DNA from: Palaemon carinicauda
Lineage: Eukaryota > Arthropoda > Malacostraca > Decapoda > Palaemonidae
Assembly: GCF_036898095.1 (NCBI RefSeq)
Contig: NC_090735.1
Span: 7,692,161 to 7,756,160 of the forward strand
DNA length: 64,000 nt
Reading direction: 5' to 3'
Shown: one piece after another, positions 52,301 to 58,318 of the stretch
How positions within the stretch are numbered: position 1 is the stretch's first letter
Layout of the letters: each line of letters starts with the position of its first letter
Position numbers and translations under genes: made by a program
Notes under the pieces: model-generated
Database searches by the model: none
Told to the model about the DNA's origin: nothing
Seen by the model: only the letters and a program-made list of their open reading frames with translations

Positions 52301-52898
52301 TAGAGTGTGAATTTTACCTTTTGGAAAGCTTGGATTGTTGCTTAATAGTCTATCAACCATACAGGTTAGTATTGTACAATATTTCTATTATTGTATTTGG
52401 TGAGTTTACTATGCTCAGGTTGATAACAATAATACATTCATACTCCAAATAATCTTATTTTACCTATGCAGTAATGCCTGAGTGGCATTGAAGTAAAGAT
52501 TGCCGAATTTAATTTCTTACACCCGTTCTCACCCTTAATACTTTGTTCCTATCCAACCGAGATGTACCGACCATGCTCCTCACACACTTCATCTCAAACA
52601 TTTATTTTCTGCCTCCCCTTCACTTTCATTCCCCACTACTCCACTCCATACATCACAGTTGATACAATCACTTTCTCATACACAACTTTCTTATTCTTAA
52701 ATGAATAAAAATAAATATTCTGTGTATGACTCATTTTAAACAATTTGATATAATTTTTTTTTCTTAACAGACCACTCGTCATATACATGCAAGATCTTGG
52801 TCTAGAAGGGGAAGTTTTACAGCTAGCCTGGCGGATTGTGAATGACTCACTACGAACAGATGTATGCTTGCTTTTCCCTCCTTATGAGATAGCCCTAG
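25091..52898 (+). CDS. CCNC: Cyclin C, exons 1-5 (3' end missing)
   Basis: Regulatory subunit of the CDK8/CDK19 kinase module of Mediator, acting in the nucleus. Exons: 25091-25122, 43652-43758, 45755-45961, 52241-52364, 52771-52898. Each internal junction is GT...AG and phases agree, giving 199 continuous codons. The product starts MAGNFWQSAHY; the cyclin box shows LKLRQQVIATAT, FLKRFYARNS, VEEFGV, then HILECEFYLLES, LDCCLIVYQPYRP and AWRIVNDSLRTDVCLLFPPYEIAL, which is clearly cyclin C rather than another cyclin. The family is about 265-285 residues, so 65-85 residues remain in exon(s) not seen before base 64000. Introns are large and filled with transposons. No stop or frameshift in any exon, so the gene looks functional. 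Confidence 0.93.
25563..26537 (+). CDS. LINE ORF1: PHD-type zinc finger plus coiled coil plus RRM-like nucleic-acid binding protein
   Basis: 324 residues. Residues about 42-90 form a C4HC3-like finger (CAMCDREV, CDYCESWFHNGC, WFCREC). A helical, probably coiled-coil stretch follows (residues 95-160), then a region beginning NNLVIYNVEE that resembles the RRM-like part of L1-type ORF1 proteins, with a basic C-terminus. By family it coats LINE RNA. It overlaps ORF2 by 76 bp, in a different frame. Start ATG 25563 is the first in the frame. The ORF is intact, unlike ORF2. Confidence 0.8.
   Translation: MGSKSKMENKGKTGTKPKVKMVRNEDVETSLDEEMEREPADCAMCDREVTKKQYGIACDYCESWFHNGCVKISREDYKVLQNNKSLSWFCRECRGSYRNMKVEYKKMKEINDRLMDRLQVLEHAIIEIKDSIGSAQVGQVNMPIEAIREEVREEVKEIMEKEKRKNNLVIYNVEECIEGSTEEKQRKDKDRCERLFKDNIGVTGVEVVETVRLGRLEIGNRPTDSQEVRNQRNKPRPLLVKMKSDREKWTIIGKAKNLRNCPETRESRIFIAPDLTMREREQDRCLREELQTKRQNGEDGWFIKKGKLHRRENFCWNEEDTQEL
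26462..29908 (+). pseudogene. LINE ORF2: endonuclease-reverse transcriptase, three lesions
   Basis: Endonuclease (26462-27290): LNIQC, TETH, GDFNGHVG, DYVLVN, SDHN. RT (28004-28880): KKAAGPDG, LRPIALLD, CQAGFTGGGR, AIDFSKAFDS, GIKQGCTGS and FADD. C-terminal region (28910-29908): YLGIKLDN, SILYGTNVINL, and a finger with CNFC...HFLLFC. Lesions: in-frame TAA at 27962-27964 between EN and RT; a one-base excess in the T run at about 28783-28789 just before FADD; a frame change near 28905. All are small, so the copy is a fairly recent corpse. Confidence 0.85.
29986..30540. other. Non-coding intron 1 sequence
   Basis: No feature recognised between the LINE tail and the Merlin-like relic. Confidence 0.5.
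30541..30923 (-). pseudogene. Merlin/IS1595-like (ISXO2-type) transposase relic
   Basis: Two reading blocks on the minus strand. 30923-30705 carries IGGPGHIIEKDESKFGKWKY, the typical segment around the first catalytic Asp. 30672-30541, in another frame, carries LDCWRAN and then HCTVNHSINFVSPDDLSVHT followed by NTIE, matching the second Asp and the final Glu region. Flanking sequence has decayed and no terminal inverted repeats were found. Cut-and-paste DDE transposase by family; dead here. Confidence 0.72.
31253..31896 (-). other. Unclassified minus-strand open stretches
   Basis: Reading frames at 31253-31636 (127 codons) and 31699-31896 (65 codons) lie end to end. No motif recognised. They may be another decayed element, or chance. 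Confidence 0.25.
31897..33132. other. Non-coding intron 1 sequence
   Basis: No supported feature. Confidence 0.4.
33133..33350 (-). pseudogene. LINE C-terminus relic
   Basis: 72 codons without a stop up to TGA (complement of 33133-33135). It reads the conserved end of many CR1/L2/Jockey-type ORF2 proteins: HRLSEPRTNSKFGERAFSYC, then HYNKLPTEMKD and IEFKKKLD. Truncated on its 5' side. Confidence 0.7.
33703..33780 (+). repeat. Minisatellite unit, left of DIRS-B
   Basis: One unit (aaatttcctttaagaaataa ... cacatatactc) cut by the DIRS-B insertion in its T tract. Two further units lie at 42504-42662. Confidence 0.85.
33781..34131 (+). repeat. DIRS-B left inverted terminal repeat
   Basis: tttttgggctcaagccatgg through gtcctcat; inverse of 42113-42450. 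Contains the palindrome tgacgtca (34112-34119), the consensus cAMP-response element. Confidence 0.92.
34132..36357 (+). promoter_or_regulatory. DIRS-B leader with a GC-rich block and a candidate intron
   Basis: 34.6-35.2 kb has scattered aacct/aggtt motifs. 35480-35880 is strikingly GC-rich with many gccgg/ccggc words. The end, 36335-36357 (tctttcttttacag), is a good 3' splice site placed just before an open Cys/His-rich Gag frame. A possible first exon lies near 36116-36230 (ATG at 36116 or 36158), but its donor is not clear. Confidence 0.5.
36358..38325 (+). CDS. DIRS-B Gag-like protein (start exon unresolved)
   Basis: The frame is open from a splice-acceptor-like site at 36357, through the first ATG at 36634, to TGA 38323-38325. 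The part before the ATG encodes a Cys/His-rich finger (CDHDFC, HFYGHTAC, CSVCQEC), the counterpart of the A-family Gag finger; this argues that the real protein starts upstream via an intron. An acidic, Ser/Thr/Pro-rich stretch follows (36760-36980), a conserved middle region, and an RGG/RGS-rich C-terminus (38200-38322) suited to RNA binding. It overlaps the RT ORF by 320 bp. No enzyme motif. Confidence 0.78.
   Translation, partial: EEYVTCDHDFCAVRRPHFYGHTACRTHAPCAHKRGDLKYWGPTTCSVCQECLQKAFYDSPSAEIRDTARDNLRKWVRGFQKNATGPYLATEEMRSLLFPKASPDSVVPVEQIPVVQITVEPDVVMAQSMNDCHLDSEHDERMSEISEDAEKTLMAQGEGEDDEEEDRVVYTESDKEDAPPSIPPSTPTPTEVSLPSTSSTTTPLPTAQDMIRLIESVMEQKLQETHQIIRSMGGSKESRKISIKDLPACSSDNPWRFAEHMVIADDKIFVSDKIGSIPLEEVEFFPRFEAYPDCYVRLRSEPSSKEETEPKEKIVFDLSKAQAMLAKALKSRGFTCSGLPALSKKYPTYVAPDEVVIPFTEKAFAACLKAVEEGKSCPALEECRPFSAVTPPDTKHWKDVQHTFVVGKLDPDVAGRQFNEDLPKLNDHLLRREQETKERLAASLTLQVQMDVMAGDTRVPDHYMVLAKSHMATLVKDLYHFMRARRACREFVFSSATVRHEPRKLISSNIWGKYLFPSDLVKEITDKAASENRNPLNKWGMSRKRKPSQDDGPQPKRKQSKHRPQQRQHRRQFPAPATPQVAAQPPQTFQLVPQPVLSSSPAFNPAFEQHSTTFRPKGRSSGRGSGRDSSRRPSRGRGGQGASGRGSKSSGPQKQ
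38006..40165 (+). CDS. DIRS-B reverse transcriptase / RNase H / methyltransferase-like polyprotein
   Basis: 719 residues, +1 to Gag, starting inside Gag at ATG 38006. RT: RLFCVPKKDSDRLRVILDLS, SIDLADAYWHIPM, MPFGLNVAPRIFTKL, YLDDW (38897-38911). RNase H: TDVSLEGWGG, LEAMAV, LDSSVVV, TADALSR, all four acidic positions kept. C-terminal domain: IDLFATS, DPKAEAVDAMTLDW, LFPPTN, LVAPKWPRSNWY, the same methyltransferase-like block as family A, with FPPT. No stop or frameshift. Overlaps the YR ORF by 256 bp. Confidence 0.92.
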   Translation: MTVLSLRGSSRSIDPSNVSTDVSFRHPLLPKWPLSRHRPFSWSHSRFCPHHRPSTPPSSSTPLPFVPRVEAQAGVPAEIPLAGPPEAEEDRELAAEAASPRDPRSNEVLPVGGRLRHFQDRWTFDSWAHSIIKKGLGWSWAQPPPTFQQFFQRSTPLLEEYVLDLLNKKVIRRVKSTRFQGRLFCVPKKDSDRLRVILDLSPLNVFISNNKFKMLTLQQIRTLLPRGSFTVSIDLADAYWHIPMNHHASSYLGFRLQRKSYAFRAMPFGLNVAPRIFTKLADAVVQQLRIRNVQVMAYLDDWLVWAPSPEDCIESCRKVTQFLEHLGFQINAKKSRLSPAQKFQWLGIHWNLQSHRLSIPAKKRKEIAGSVKRLLKSKRISRRQQEQVLGSLQFASITNPVLRAQLKDAAGVWRRSASIARRDLKRRLPSRLRLLLKPWSEARALKRSLPLQHPPPSLNIHTDVSLEGWGGHSHQKQAQGTWSPLFKTFHINILEAMAVLLTLKKLSPPPSIHIRLTLDSSVVVRCLNRQGSRLPKINQVLLTIFRLAERKKWHLSAVHLQGFRNVTADALSRTNPIESEWSLDARSFSFISHRVPELQIDLFATSDNHQLPRYVAPYEDPKAEAVDAMTLDWNRWAKIYLFPPTNLLLKVLSKLRTFKGTAALVAPKWPRSNWYPLILEMQPTLIPLPDPVLSQQIQKSTVFASSSKIKDLHLMIFSP
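38326..39909 (+). other. Stop-free Gag/YR frame through the DIRS-B RT/RNase H gene
   Basis: From the base after the Gag TGA the frame has no stop for 528 codons up to the YR ATG at 39910 (and on to 40491). Same arrangement and same relative frame (-1 to RT) as in family A, although the two families share little nucleotide identity. Confidence 0.6.
39910..41136 (+). CDS. DIRS-B tyrosine recombinase with one in-frame TGA
   Basis: Frame equal to Gag's. Core-binding part: STRRQYESSWRKW, FIHLHGQGLAANTISTCKSA. Catalytic part: Arg in GARVSE (40615-40617), HDPR (40948-40959), Tyr in FFKHYAKQV (41056-41058). A TGA at 40492-40494 interrupts between the two parts, just before ITWSLDKVL. It sits in 'ccgtga', so a CpG transition from CGA (Arg) is the simplest explanation. 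Stop TAG 41134-41136. Either the copy died by this change or the TGA is read through. Confidence 0.88.
41137..41945 (+). promoter_or_regulatory. DIRS-B 3' non-coding region
   Basis: AT-rich sequence with aataaa at about 41464-41469 (ctaataaaatg), a plausible poly(A) signal, between YR and the ICR. Confidence 0.4.
41946..42038 (+). repeat. DIRS-B internal complementary region
   Basis: Reverse complement of the left end (up to the cttgagcccaaaa part) followed without a gap by the exact reverse complement of the last 60 bases of the element. Shows the circle junction as ...aaaatccg joined to ttttttgggctc. Confidence 0.93.
42113..42492 (+). repeat. DIRS-B right inverted terminal repeat
   Basis: Inverse of the left ITR, including tgacgtca at 42125-42132, with a right-specific end (tatctcacccaaaaatag ... 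aaaatccg). Confidence 0.92.
42504..42676 (+). repeat. Minisatellite, two units of about 85 bp
   Basis: Units at 42504-42585 and 42586-42676, each ending cacatatactc plus a long T run; the third unit is left of DIRS-B. Units differ by single bases. Confidence 0.88.
42677..43493. other. Interior and right end of the MITE
   Basis: AT-rich, no gene. Ends in the right terminal inverted repeat described above. Confidence 0.5.
43652..43758 (+). CDS. CCNC: CCNC exon 2
   Basis: Preceded by tttttgtccttacag, followed by gtaagt. Completes Tyr and continues QQWVLDSQDLIQERQADLEV to IFFAN. Ends in phase 1. Intron 1 is 18529 bp. Confidence 0.92.
43985..45640 (+). mobile_element. Third DIRS-like element relic (family C) in CCNC intron 2
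   Basis: Begins near 'gaatacaaaccttacgctct'. It carries a decayed RT at 44270-44800 and then non-coding sequence with no further domain. The left-end motif recurs at 54.16 kb. Limits are approximate. Confidence 0.5.
44270..44800 (+). pseudogene. DIRS-like RT fragment
   Basis: Several frames together read GGWRPVINLL, ITLDGKDAYFQILIHQS, YQFRVL, STAPPVF and RYLDDWLVL (near 44620-44645). The YLDDW form followed by LVL and the DAYFQI wording point to DIRS rather than LTR or LINE RT. At least three stops or frameshifts. Confidence 0.65.
45755..45961 (+). CDS. CCNC: CCNC exon 3
   Basis: 207 bp after ttttctttacag, donor gtaagt. Encodes the first half of the cyclin box, including LKLRQQVIATAT and VEEFGVISNSRLI. 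Starts and ends in phase 1. Confidence 0.94.
46042..47860 (-). mobile_element. LINE-B: inverted, 3'-truncated copy of the LINE-A family
   Basis: Minus-strand copy starting at the same 5' sequence as LINE-A (about 47855) and ending abruptly inside the RT at 46042 (ggatcc). Pieces: endonuclease 47679-47311 (GDLNARVG), middle 47071-46715, RT start 46711-46412. Loss of the 3' rather than the 5' part is not how LINEs normally truncate, so a later event removed it. The other side of the break is an aatacaaac...acatagg motif. Confidence 0.8.
46427..46487. repeat. (CT)n microsatellite inside LINE-B
   Basis: About 30 CT units within the middle region of LINE-B; LINE-A has gagagagat at the matching place, so the array grew from a short purine run. 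Confidence 0.92.
48005..49258 (-). mobile_element. LINE-C: 5'-truncated RTE-like LINE, other family
   Basis: Minus-strand reading: NYRGIKLMGHTMKIWE, GFMPGRGTVEAIF (49228-49022), then VGLHQGSELSPYLF and FADDVILCS (48994-48551), and a C-terminus with RLRWYGHVMRR and GRPKRKWMD (48335-48021). Ends near ccccacataaaggtgggaaa, a usual RTE-type 3' end. The 5' end is cut at the microsatellite. Frameshifts separate the pieces. Confidence 0.82.
49262..49330. repeat. (AAT)n microsatellite
   Basis: About 20 units between two LINE fragments in opposite orientation. Confidence 0.92.
49331..50900 (+). mobile_element. LINE-D: Jockey/I-group LINE relic
   Basis: 49331-49787 reads WELAIILAFLKPSKD, ANYRPIALI and related RT N-terminal motifs. 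49800-50130 reads GKAYDTAWR and EGVPQGSVLS in other frames, with the active-site DD altered to DN (LIDNLCIS). Weak C-terminal similarity continues to about 50900. A roughly 62-bp tandem duplication lies at about 50250-50370. Endonuclease absent. Confidence 0.7.
50977..51235 (-). pseudogene. LINE-E: RT active-site fragment
   Basis: 83 codons: LVLDVLSEGIG, LLYEDDLVITAENEEELQ, GLRVNVDKIEAM. YEDD replaces the usual YADD. RTE-like, a short relic on the minus strand. Confidence 0.72.
51245..51595 (-). repeat. Dispersed decapod-type repeat
   Basis: Contiguous block with 'ggtaagggtagaagagactc', 'tggtaagcagctcttctagg', 'gggctatttcccctgttgga' and 'gcttttccaactagggttgt'. It shares its last 130 bp with 24.18-24.26 kb. 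I recognise this text from crustacean sequences; orientation and type are not settled, and it has no coding capacity. Confidence 0.6.
52241..52364 (+). CDS. CCNC: CCNC exon 4
   Basis: Follows tgttttcttttcag; donor gttagt. Encodes KNKFAYAYNSEFPYR, HILECEFYLLE and CCLIVYQPY. Phase 1 in, phase 2 out. Intron 3 upstream is 6.3 kb. Confidence 0.93.
52508..52700 (-). repeat. LINE-F: LINE-A family fragment in CCNC intron 4
   Basis: Inverse of LINE-A 23335-23520 (tatgagaaagtgatt...actgtgatgtatgga, gagaacgggtgtaagaaatt). It fills about half of the 406-bp intron between exons 4 and 5. Confidence 0.82.
52771..52898 (+). CDS. CCNC: CCNC exon 5
   Basis: Follows a long T tract and cttaacag; donor gtaagt. 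Encodes RPLVIYMQDLG, LAWRIVNDSLRTDVC and FPPYEIAL. The matching next exon is not found downstream in the window. Confidence 0.93.
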
Positions 52899-52919
52899 GT
52901 AAGTGATTATAATAACCTT

Positions 52920-54150
52920 ATACACCAATGTCCCGTCGTATGAATGAGTTCCGTTCCTAAATAAATGTTCGTTAAGCAAAAATTAGTTAATGGAAGCGTA
53001 TTTTCCCATTGACTTCCAATATAAATATTGAGATACGTTCCTACAAGCTCACCAAAGTTCACTTGTTTCCAAATAAAAGGCTTAATATACAATGAAATAG
53101 AATACCAGAAAAAATTTGTTTTATTAACATTGGGTAAGGTAATAGTAACCAAATAATGATGGTTTCGAAAGTACTTTACATTTTGTTTCTATGAGTAGCA
53201 AAAATTAAAAATCAAAATGCCACAGCGATATTTTCAGTACAGTAGTGTCCCCTTAAAAATAAATGATAAACAATACAGCAGTATTAAGAAAATGTAGTAA
53301 GTCGTATGAAACAGGTAAGCTAAGCGTGGGGTTTTGTTGTTTGTGAGCAATGGCACAAAACATTCACAGACAAACTAACTTTGCCTTGCTCACTGCCATC
53401 CAAGCACGAGCGCCCTGCTTTCAACACGCTGAAGGCAACTTTCGAACCACCTGCATGTGCTCTTACTTTTGTTTGCGATGCTTCAGCTCATGTATGAGCA
53501 GTTCCTAGTTTCAGATTAGAGACTAGCACCCCTGTGTGCGCTCGCCAAGTGGAATTTTAGTAATTTCGTGTGTGAAAAATTACCATTACCTTACCATAGT
53601 CCATAGCACTGCTGTTAATTCTTATTATTTATCCTCTTAGTCTTGCAGTTCTGTTTATTGCCTGATCAACTACTTTGTCAATATTTTTGGGTTAGAGTGC
53701 TGTGAAGTCTCCAAGGACTTTCCTGTTAAAGGCTAGGACAAGAGGTTAATATTATTGCTCAATTTGGTTTAATAAACATCCTCATGTAATTTTAGTGTCG
53801 TGTTGGTCCAACCTGAGAGCAGTTGATATTTTGTATGATTCTTTTATTCTTCGTAATTTTTAAAAAATGGAGGAAATTTTGTACTCAAAAGAACAGTACA
53901 TTTTAGAAATGATTTTGATTTTCCTAGTTTGTAGAAGATGATCTTACCTACGAAGCCAGCCGACAGATTTTTGTGAAGGAAAGAAATGAGTTGAGCAGCA
54001 TTTATTTCAACACTTGTAATTGGGCAGTTTGCTGTCATGGCAATATGGTAGTCATTAGATGGTCTTCATTACATATACTGTATTGCTTTTGATGAATGTT
54101 TGTATAGAAGGAAGTATATTCTTAATATATCCAGGGTTATTTTGATGTTT
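52920..54150. other. CCNC intron 5, proximal part
   Basis: No exon recognised. 52925-53050 (gttccgttcctaaataaatg) resembles the wording of mariner-type MITE ends but no partner end was found. Confidence 0.4.
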
Positions 54151-54154
54151 GTTC

Positions 54155-54846
54155 CGTAACCGAAATACAAACCACGCTATTTATATAGGGTTTACTTTCG
54201 GCGTAGCTGAAATTGACGAGCCATTAGATTTTAACGAGGGTTTACTACCACCGCGCTAGTTAGCAGGGGTAGGGGAGGGGTAGCTTGCTACCCCTCCCCC
54301 CTCACACACCGGTGAAATGTCTCACTTCACTTTTGGCTCGGACGATGTACAGTCATGCCTGTCTTCGTCCTCGCTTAGCAGCCATTATATGTTTTGTCTT
54401 TACTTAATCACTTACTTTTCTTATACTCAATATATATATAAACATATTTTTTTGTTTATGTATATATTTGAGTATAGAATCAGTAAGTTTCCTTTTCAGA
54501 GTTCGTGCTTGTGTGTGTAGTGTACGATATCTTTGTGGAGCATTCGGCAGTTAGGCCACCACGGTGTAATTTCATGGGTCGCGATCGAGTTTGACTACGG
54601 TCTCTCTCTCTCTCTCTCTCTCTCTCTTGAGGTCGTTCACCCTTTACTACGTTTTACCTTTACTACGTCCTGGGTAGCTTCCTTCCCGTGTGGGTGGGGT
54701 TGCTACGCCATACATTTTATCTTAATTAGTTTATGAATCTAATTGTATTTGTTGACTTTTCAGCTTTTTGTAGAACGATTCCTTTCGGGGTTTTCGCTCT
54801 TTCTTTAGTGAGCATTCATATTTGAATTACATAATTATAATTGTTA
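54155..54846 (+). mobile_element. Left part of another DIRS-like relic hosting A4
   Basis: Starts with the end motif 'gaaatacaaaccacgctatt' and a non-coding leader with a (TC)n tract at 54601-54628. Interrupted by A4; its continuation seems to be 61157-61870. Family assignment rests on the end motif and on the Gag-like text beyond A4. Confidence 0.35.
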
Positions 54847-54848
54847 TT

Positions 54849-55075
54849 TTTCAATATTAATCTTACCCGATGATCATGTAGCTGTCAACTCTGTTGCCCG
54901 ACAGAAATCTACGGTCGGGATACGCCAGCGATCGCTATACAGGTGGGGGTGTACACAACAGCGCCATCTGTGAGCAGGTACTCAAGTACTTCTTGTCAAC
55001 AAGAACTCAATTTTTCCTCTGTCGTGCCACCGGCTAGACCTACTTGGATACGCTGTTGATTCTGGAGTTATTGTT
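54849..55075 (+). repeat. A4 left inverted terminal repeat
   Basis: ttcaatattaatcttacccg onward, with gcgatcgc; inverse of 60938-61156. Confidence 0.9.
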
Positions 55076-55159
55076 CACGATTTGGTGATGTATTTGCTCT
55101 AGAGTTTAGCCTTCGCTATTCAGGAAGCTTTATCATTAGCTTAGCAAGCTTTTGGAATT

Positions 55160-56215
55160 AATTTGATTTAATTATGGTGACGAAGAGAGTATGGACTCTC
55201 TTTCACTTTTAAATGGCCGACCCTTCCCTTAGACGGAAGTGTTGGTGTCGAAGAGAGTATAGACTCTCTTTCTCTTTTTATACCCACCCTTCCCTTAGAC
55301 GGAAGTGTGTTTAGGTTTTTGGTAATTTTTCTTAACAAAGTTATAGATTTATTTTATATCTCTCCGCCTTTTATAGGCCTCTTCGATTAACTTCCATTTA
55401 TTATAAACTTATAAAAATTAATTTTTATGTTTGTTTATATGCGACCTTTCCTAATAGTAGGCGGTCCTTACTTGGAACCGAAGTTAATTAACATTGAGCC
55501 CGTCATATCGTTTTTCCTGTTAAGAATTTATGCTATTTTAATTTTAATGTTTTTGAAAGAATTTCTTTGATAGTCTCGTACTGTTTTCAAAGTTGAACTA
55601 ACGTTTTGTTTAGTCTCCGCAGTTGTTGACGTTCAGAACGTTCAACATGCGCTCTATCGTTACGATAGAGAGAGAGTATTTCACGGTTTCACGTTGCAGT
55701 AAGAGTAAACCGATTCTAGCGTTTTGTTCATTCTTTCTTAGCTTAAATGGTTTTAATTCTAATAAAGGAAATTTTTATTTGGGAAACCTTTCAGTTTTTT
55801 TCCTTTAACAAATAATATGTTTTAACGATATATATAATTGGGCTCATCTCTCAGGTTCTAAGTCAAGAGAGAGAGAGAGAGAGAGATAGAGACGGAGGGA
55901 GAGAGAGGAGGATAAACGTTTCGTTCAAGCGGGTAACGTTGTTCTCGTTTTTTGCTCTTCTCCCTAGTCGCTATAGGGGAAGAAGGTAAAACGTTTCTAG
56001 AGTTTTATTCTTGTTCCCAGGCTTTATGCGGTGAGAGATTTTAAACGTAGTTTATTTGATCTAGTGTTTAGTCTCTTTTCCAGCCACTGAATTCTTTATC
56101 TTTCATTATGTTTTTCTGTTACATTGTAATACTGTTTTCGCAATTACTACCTTTTTATGAAGGATAGGATTGCGTGTTTCAGGTACAAACCACTTAAAGT
56201 TTCGAGTTCAGTGAA
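55160..56215 (+). other. A4 leader of the A3 type, with local duplication
   Basis: Homologous to 13860-14965 (ctatcgttacgatagag, GA tract 55866-55890). Near its start, a roughly 75-bp unit (gaagagagtat.gactctctttc ... cccttagacggaagtgt) is duplicated in tandem at about 55183-55310. Confidence 0.65.
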
Positions 56216-56247
56216 ATAAGTGCAAACAGAAAATCAAAAGTGATAAA

Positions 56248-58310
56248 GTGATATGCGCAAAGTGTTACAGTGTTGCGTTCGAGGGTTCGTCTGTTCGTGC
56301 CAGTTGTTCACCTAGTCCGATACCTCTTACAAGCTCCCAAGCCCAGGGGAGAAGTAATGTCGAAGGACTTATGGGTTCCACAGGCCTTGATCAACGAACA
56401 GACGTTTCCCTCCGTGGTTTAGGGTGTATCTACACACGTTGCCGACGTGATCACCCCACCCACACAAAGACGAGAGAGCCCATTTATTCCTTGTCTGCGG
56501 AAGAGGTTTCTCGCAGAAACCATGGACCAAATCTTGCAGCTTTTAAGTGCAAGTCGGTCCCTTCCGCGCAAGTCCGACGGCCTAGGTGTAGCCACTGGGT
56601 CAGTTCGGACTTGCTGCAGTACGACAACTGCACACCTCCCAGAGAGGCAAGGTGGTACCGCAACAGGCAGTAACTCCGTCTGTTGCCGCACCAGCGGTTT
56701 TAGACCCTCAGTCACAACGGACAGTAGCTCCGTTTGTTGTTGTCTTTCATAGACCCTAGTGGTCCATGCTGCAGACTATACAGTCTCAGCTTGCTCCTTC
56801 ATGCAGGAGTATCATGCTGGAAGGTTGACAATGCACCTGTTAACCTACAACCCGCCGAGGTTGTGCGCTCAGCAGATACTGCGGCTGCCTGCTCCCTCCC
56901 TCCACCTGTGAGAGCTCCACCACCGATGCGCAGTCCACCCTGCCAGACGCATGTTCTTGCTGCACCATCTGCTAACATGCGTGAGCTACCGCATCAGCAG
57001 TGGGAAGGTTCTGTAGAGCTGCCGGGTTCCAGCACTATGCGGCATTCTCCGCAGCCCATGCAGCATGCTCTGCATACCTTACAGCATGCTCCGCATACCA
57101 TGCAGCATGCTCTGCAGACCTTACAGCATGCTCCGCATACCATGCAGCATGAGCCGCATACCTTACAGCATGCTCCGCATACCATACTGCATGCTCCTCA
57201 ACCCACCGCAGCCCCTCCCACGCTCCAGCACTCTGCTTTTGTTGTTGCCAGCTCCCACACTCCGACTGCGGAGAAGGTTGACGATGCACCCGTGGGCCTA
57301 CACCTCCCACGGTTGTGCGCCCGGCATGGCTTCCTGCTCTCACACTCTTGTTGTGAGAGCTCCTCCACCCATGCACAAGTCAACCCTGCCAGATGTATGA
57401 TGACTCCCACACACAGAGCACTCCGTTGCCGTGCGTGAGCTACCACAAGCTGCCGTGTTTTGACACGGTGTGTCAGCCTCCGCAACACACTGTGGTTACC
57501 GCCACTCGCCAGCAGCAAACTAGTCAGTCAGGAGTTGAGGCTTCCCCACACAACTTTGGTTGTTGCCAACTCACAAACTGTCATACAGTTACATGACGTT
57601 GCCTTCTGGTCTGCTGCTTATACACCAGTGCTGTATGTCCTCACGCTCCTGTTGTGGTTGACAGTTCAGTTTTTGACAGTTCACAGACTGTCAAGCAGTT
57701 TCATAACGTTGCCTTCTGGTCTGCTGCTTTTGCACCAGTGAAACCCTCACTGAGAGAAGGTTCCTGTAGATGAGAAAGTGCTGTTCTCCCTCCTTCTGAT
57801 ATTCCCTTGAGGACTCTGTCATTTGGAGAGGAGCCTTAAGCTGCTTAGCCTCCTATGGACTTTTAATTAAGCATAACATGCTTCCAGGGAGGGTAAATGG
57901 TTCCGCTTCAGTCGCTAACCCCGTCTGTTGCCACACCTGCTCCCATAGACCTTGGGCTTTGTTGCAAGACATGCAGTCCAAGCTTAGTCCTTGATAGAGG
58001 ATTTTTTACGGAGTCAGTGTGTCACTGGGAAGACGTTCAACAACCAGCAGAGGTGACTTGTTGTGACGCAGTGCGGCAACCTCAGCAACCCGATAAGGAG
58101 TTGTCTGTACTACCCAGACAGTCTAGACAGTTTCGGGTTGTCGCTGTACTTCCTCGCTTCCCCATGGTTGTCAGTTCACAGACTGTGCAGCAGTACCATG
58201 ATCTTGTGTCCGGCTCCGTCACGCATCCACCAGTGCGACCGGATTCAGCGAGTCAGACGTTGCCCACTCCGTTGCCGTTTCCTCATCAGTTTCGGATGAG
58301 GAACCCTCTG
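56248..58310 (+). pseudogene. DIRS-A4 Gag remnant with 18-bp repeat array
   Basis: Fragments such as GSSVRASCSPSP, TREPIYSLSAEEVS and SANMRELPHQQ match A1/A2 Gag in changing frames. 57045-57195 is an array of 18-bp units (cagcatgctccgcatacc) giving MQHAPHTLQHAPHT repeats. The segment is patched and repeated around 57440-58260. It ends at the acidic EEPSDED part and runs straight into RT thumb sequence. Confidence 0.78.
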
Positions 58311-58318
58311 ATGAGGAC

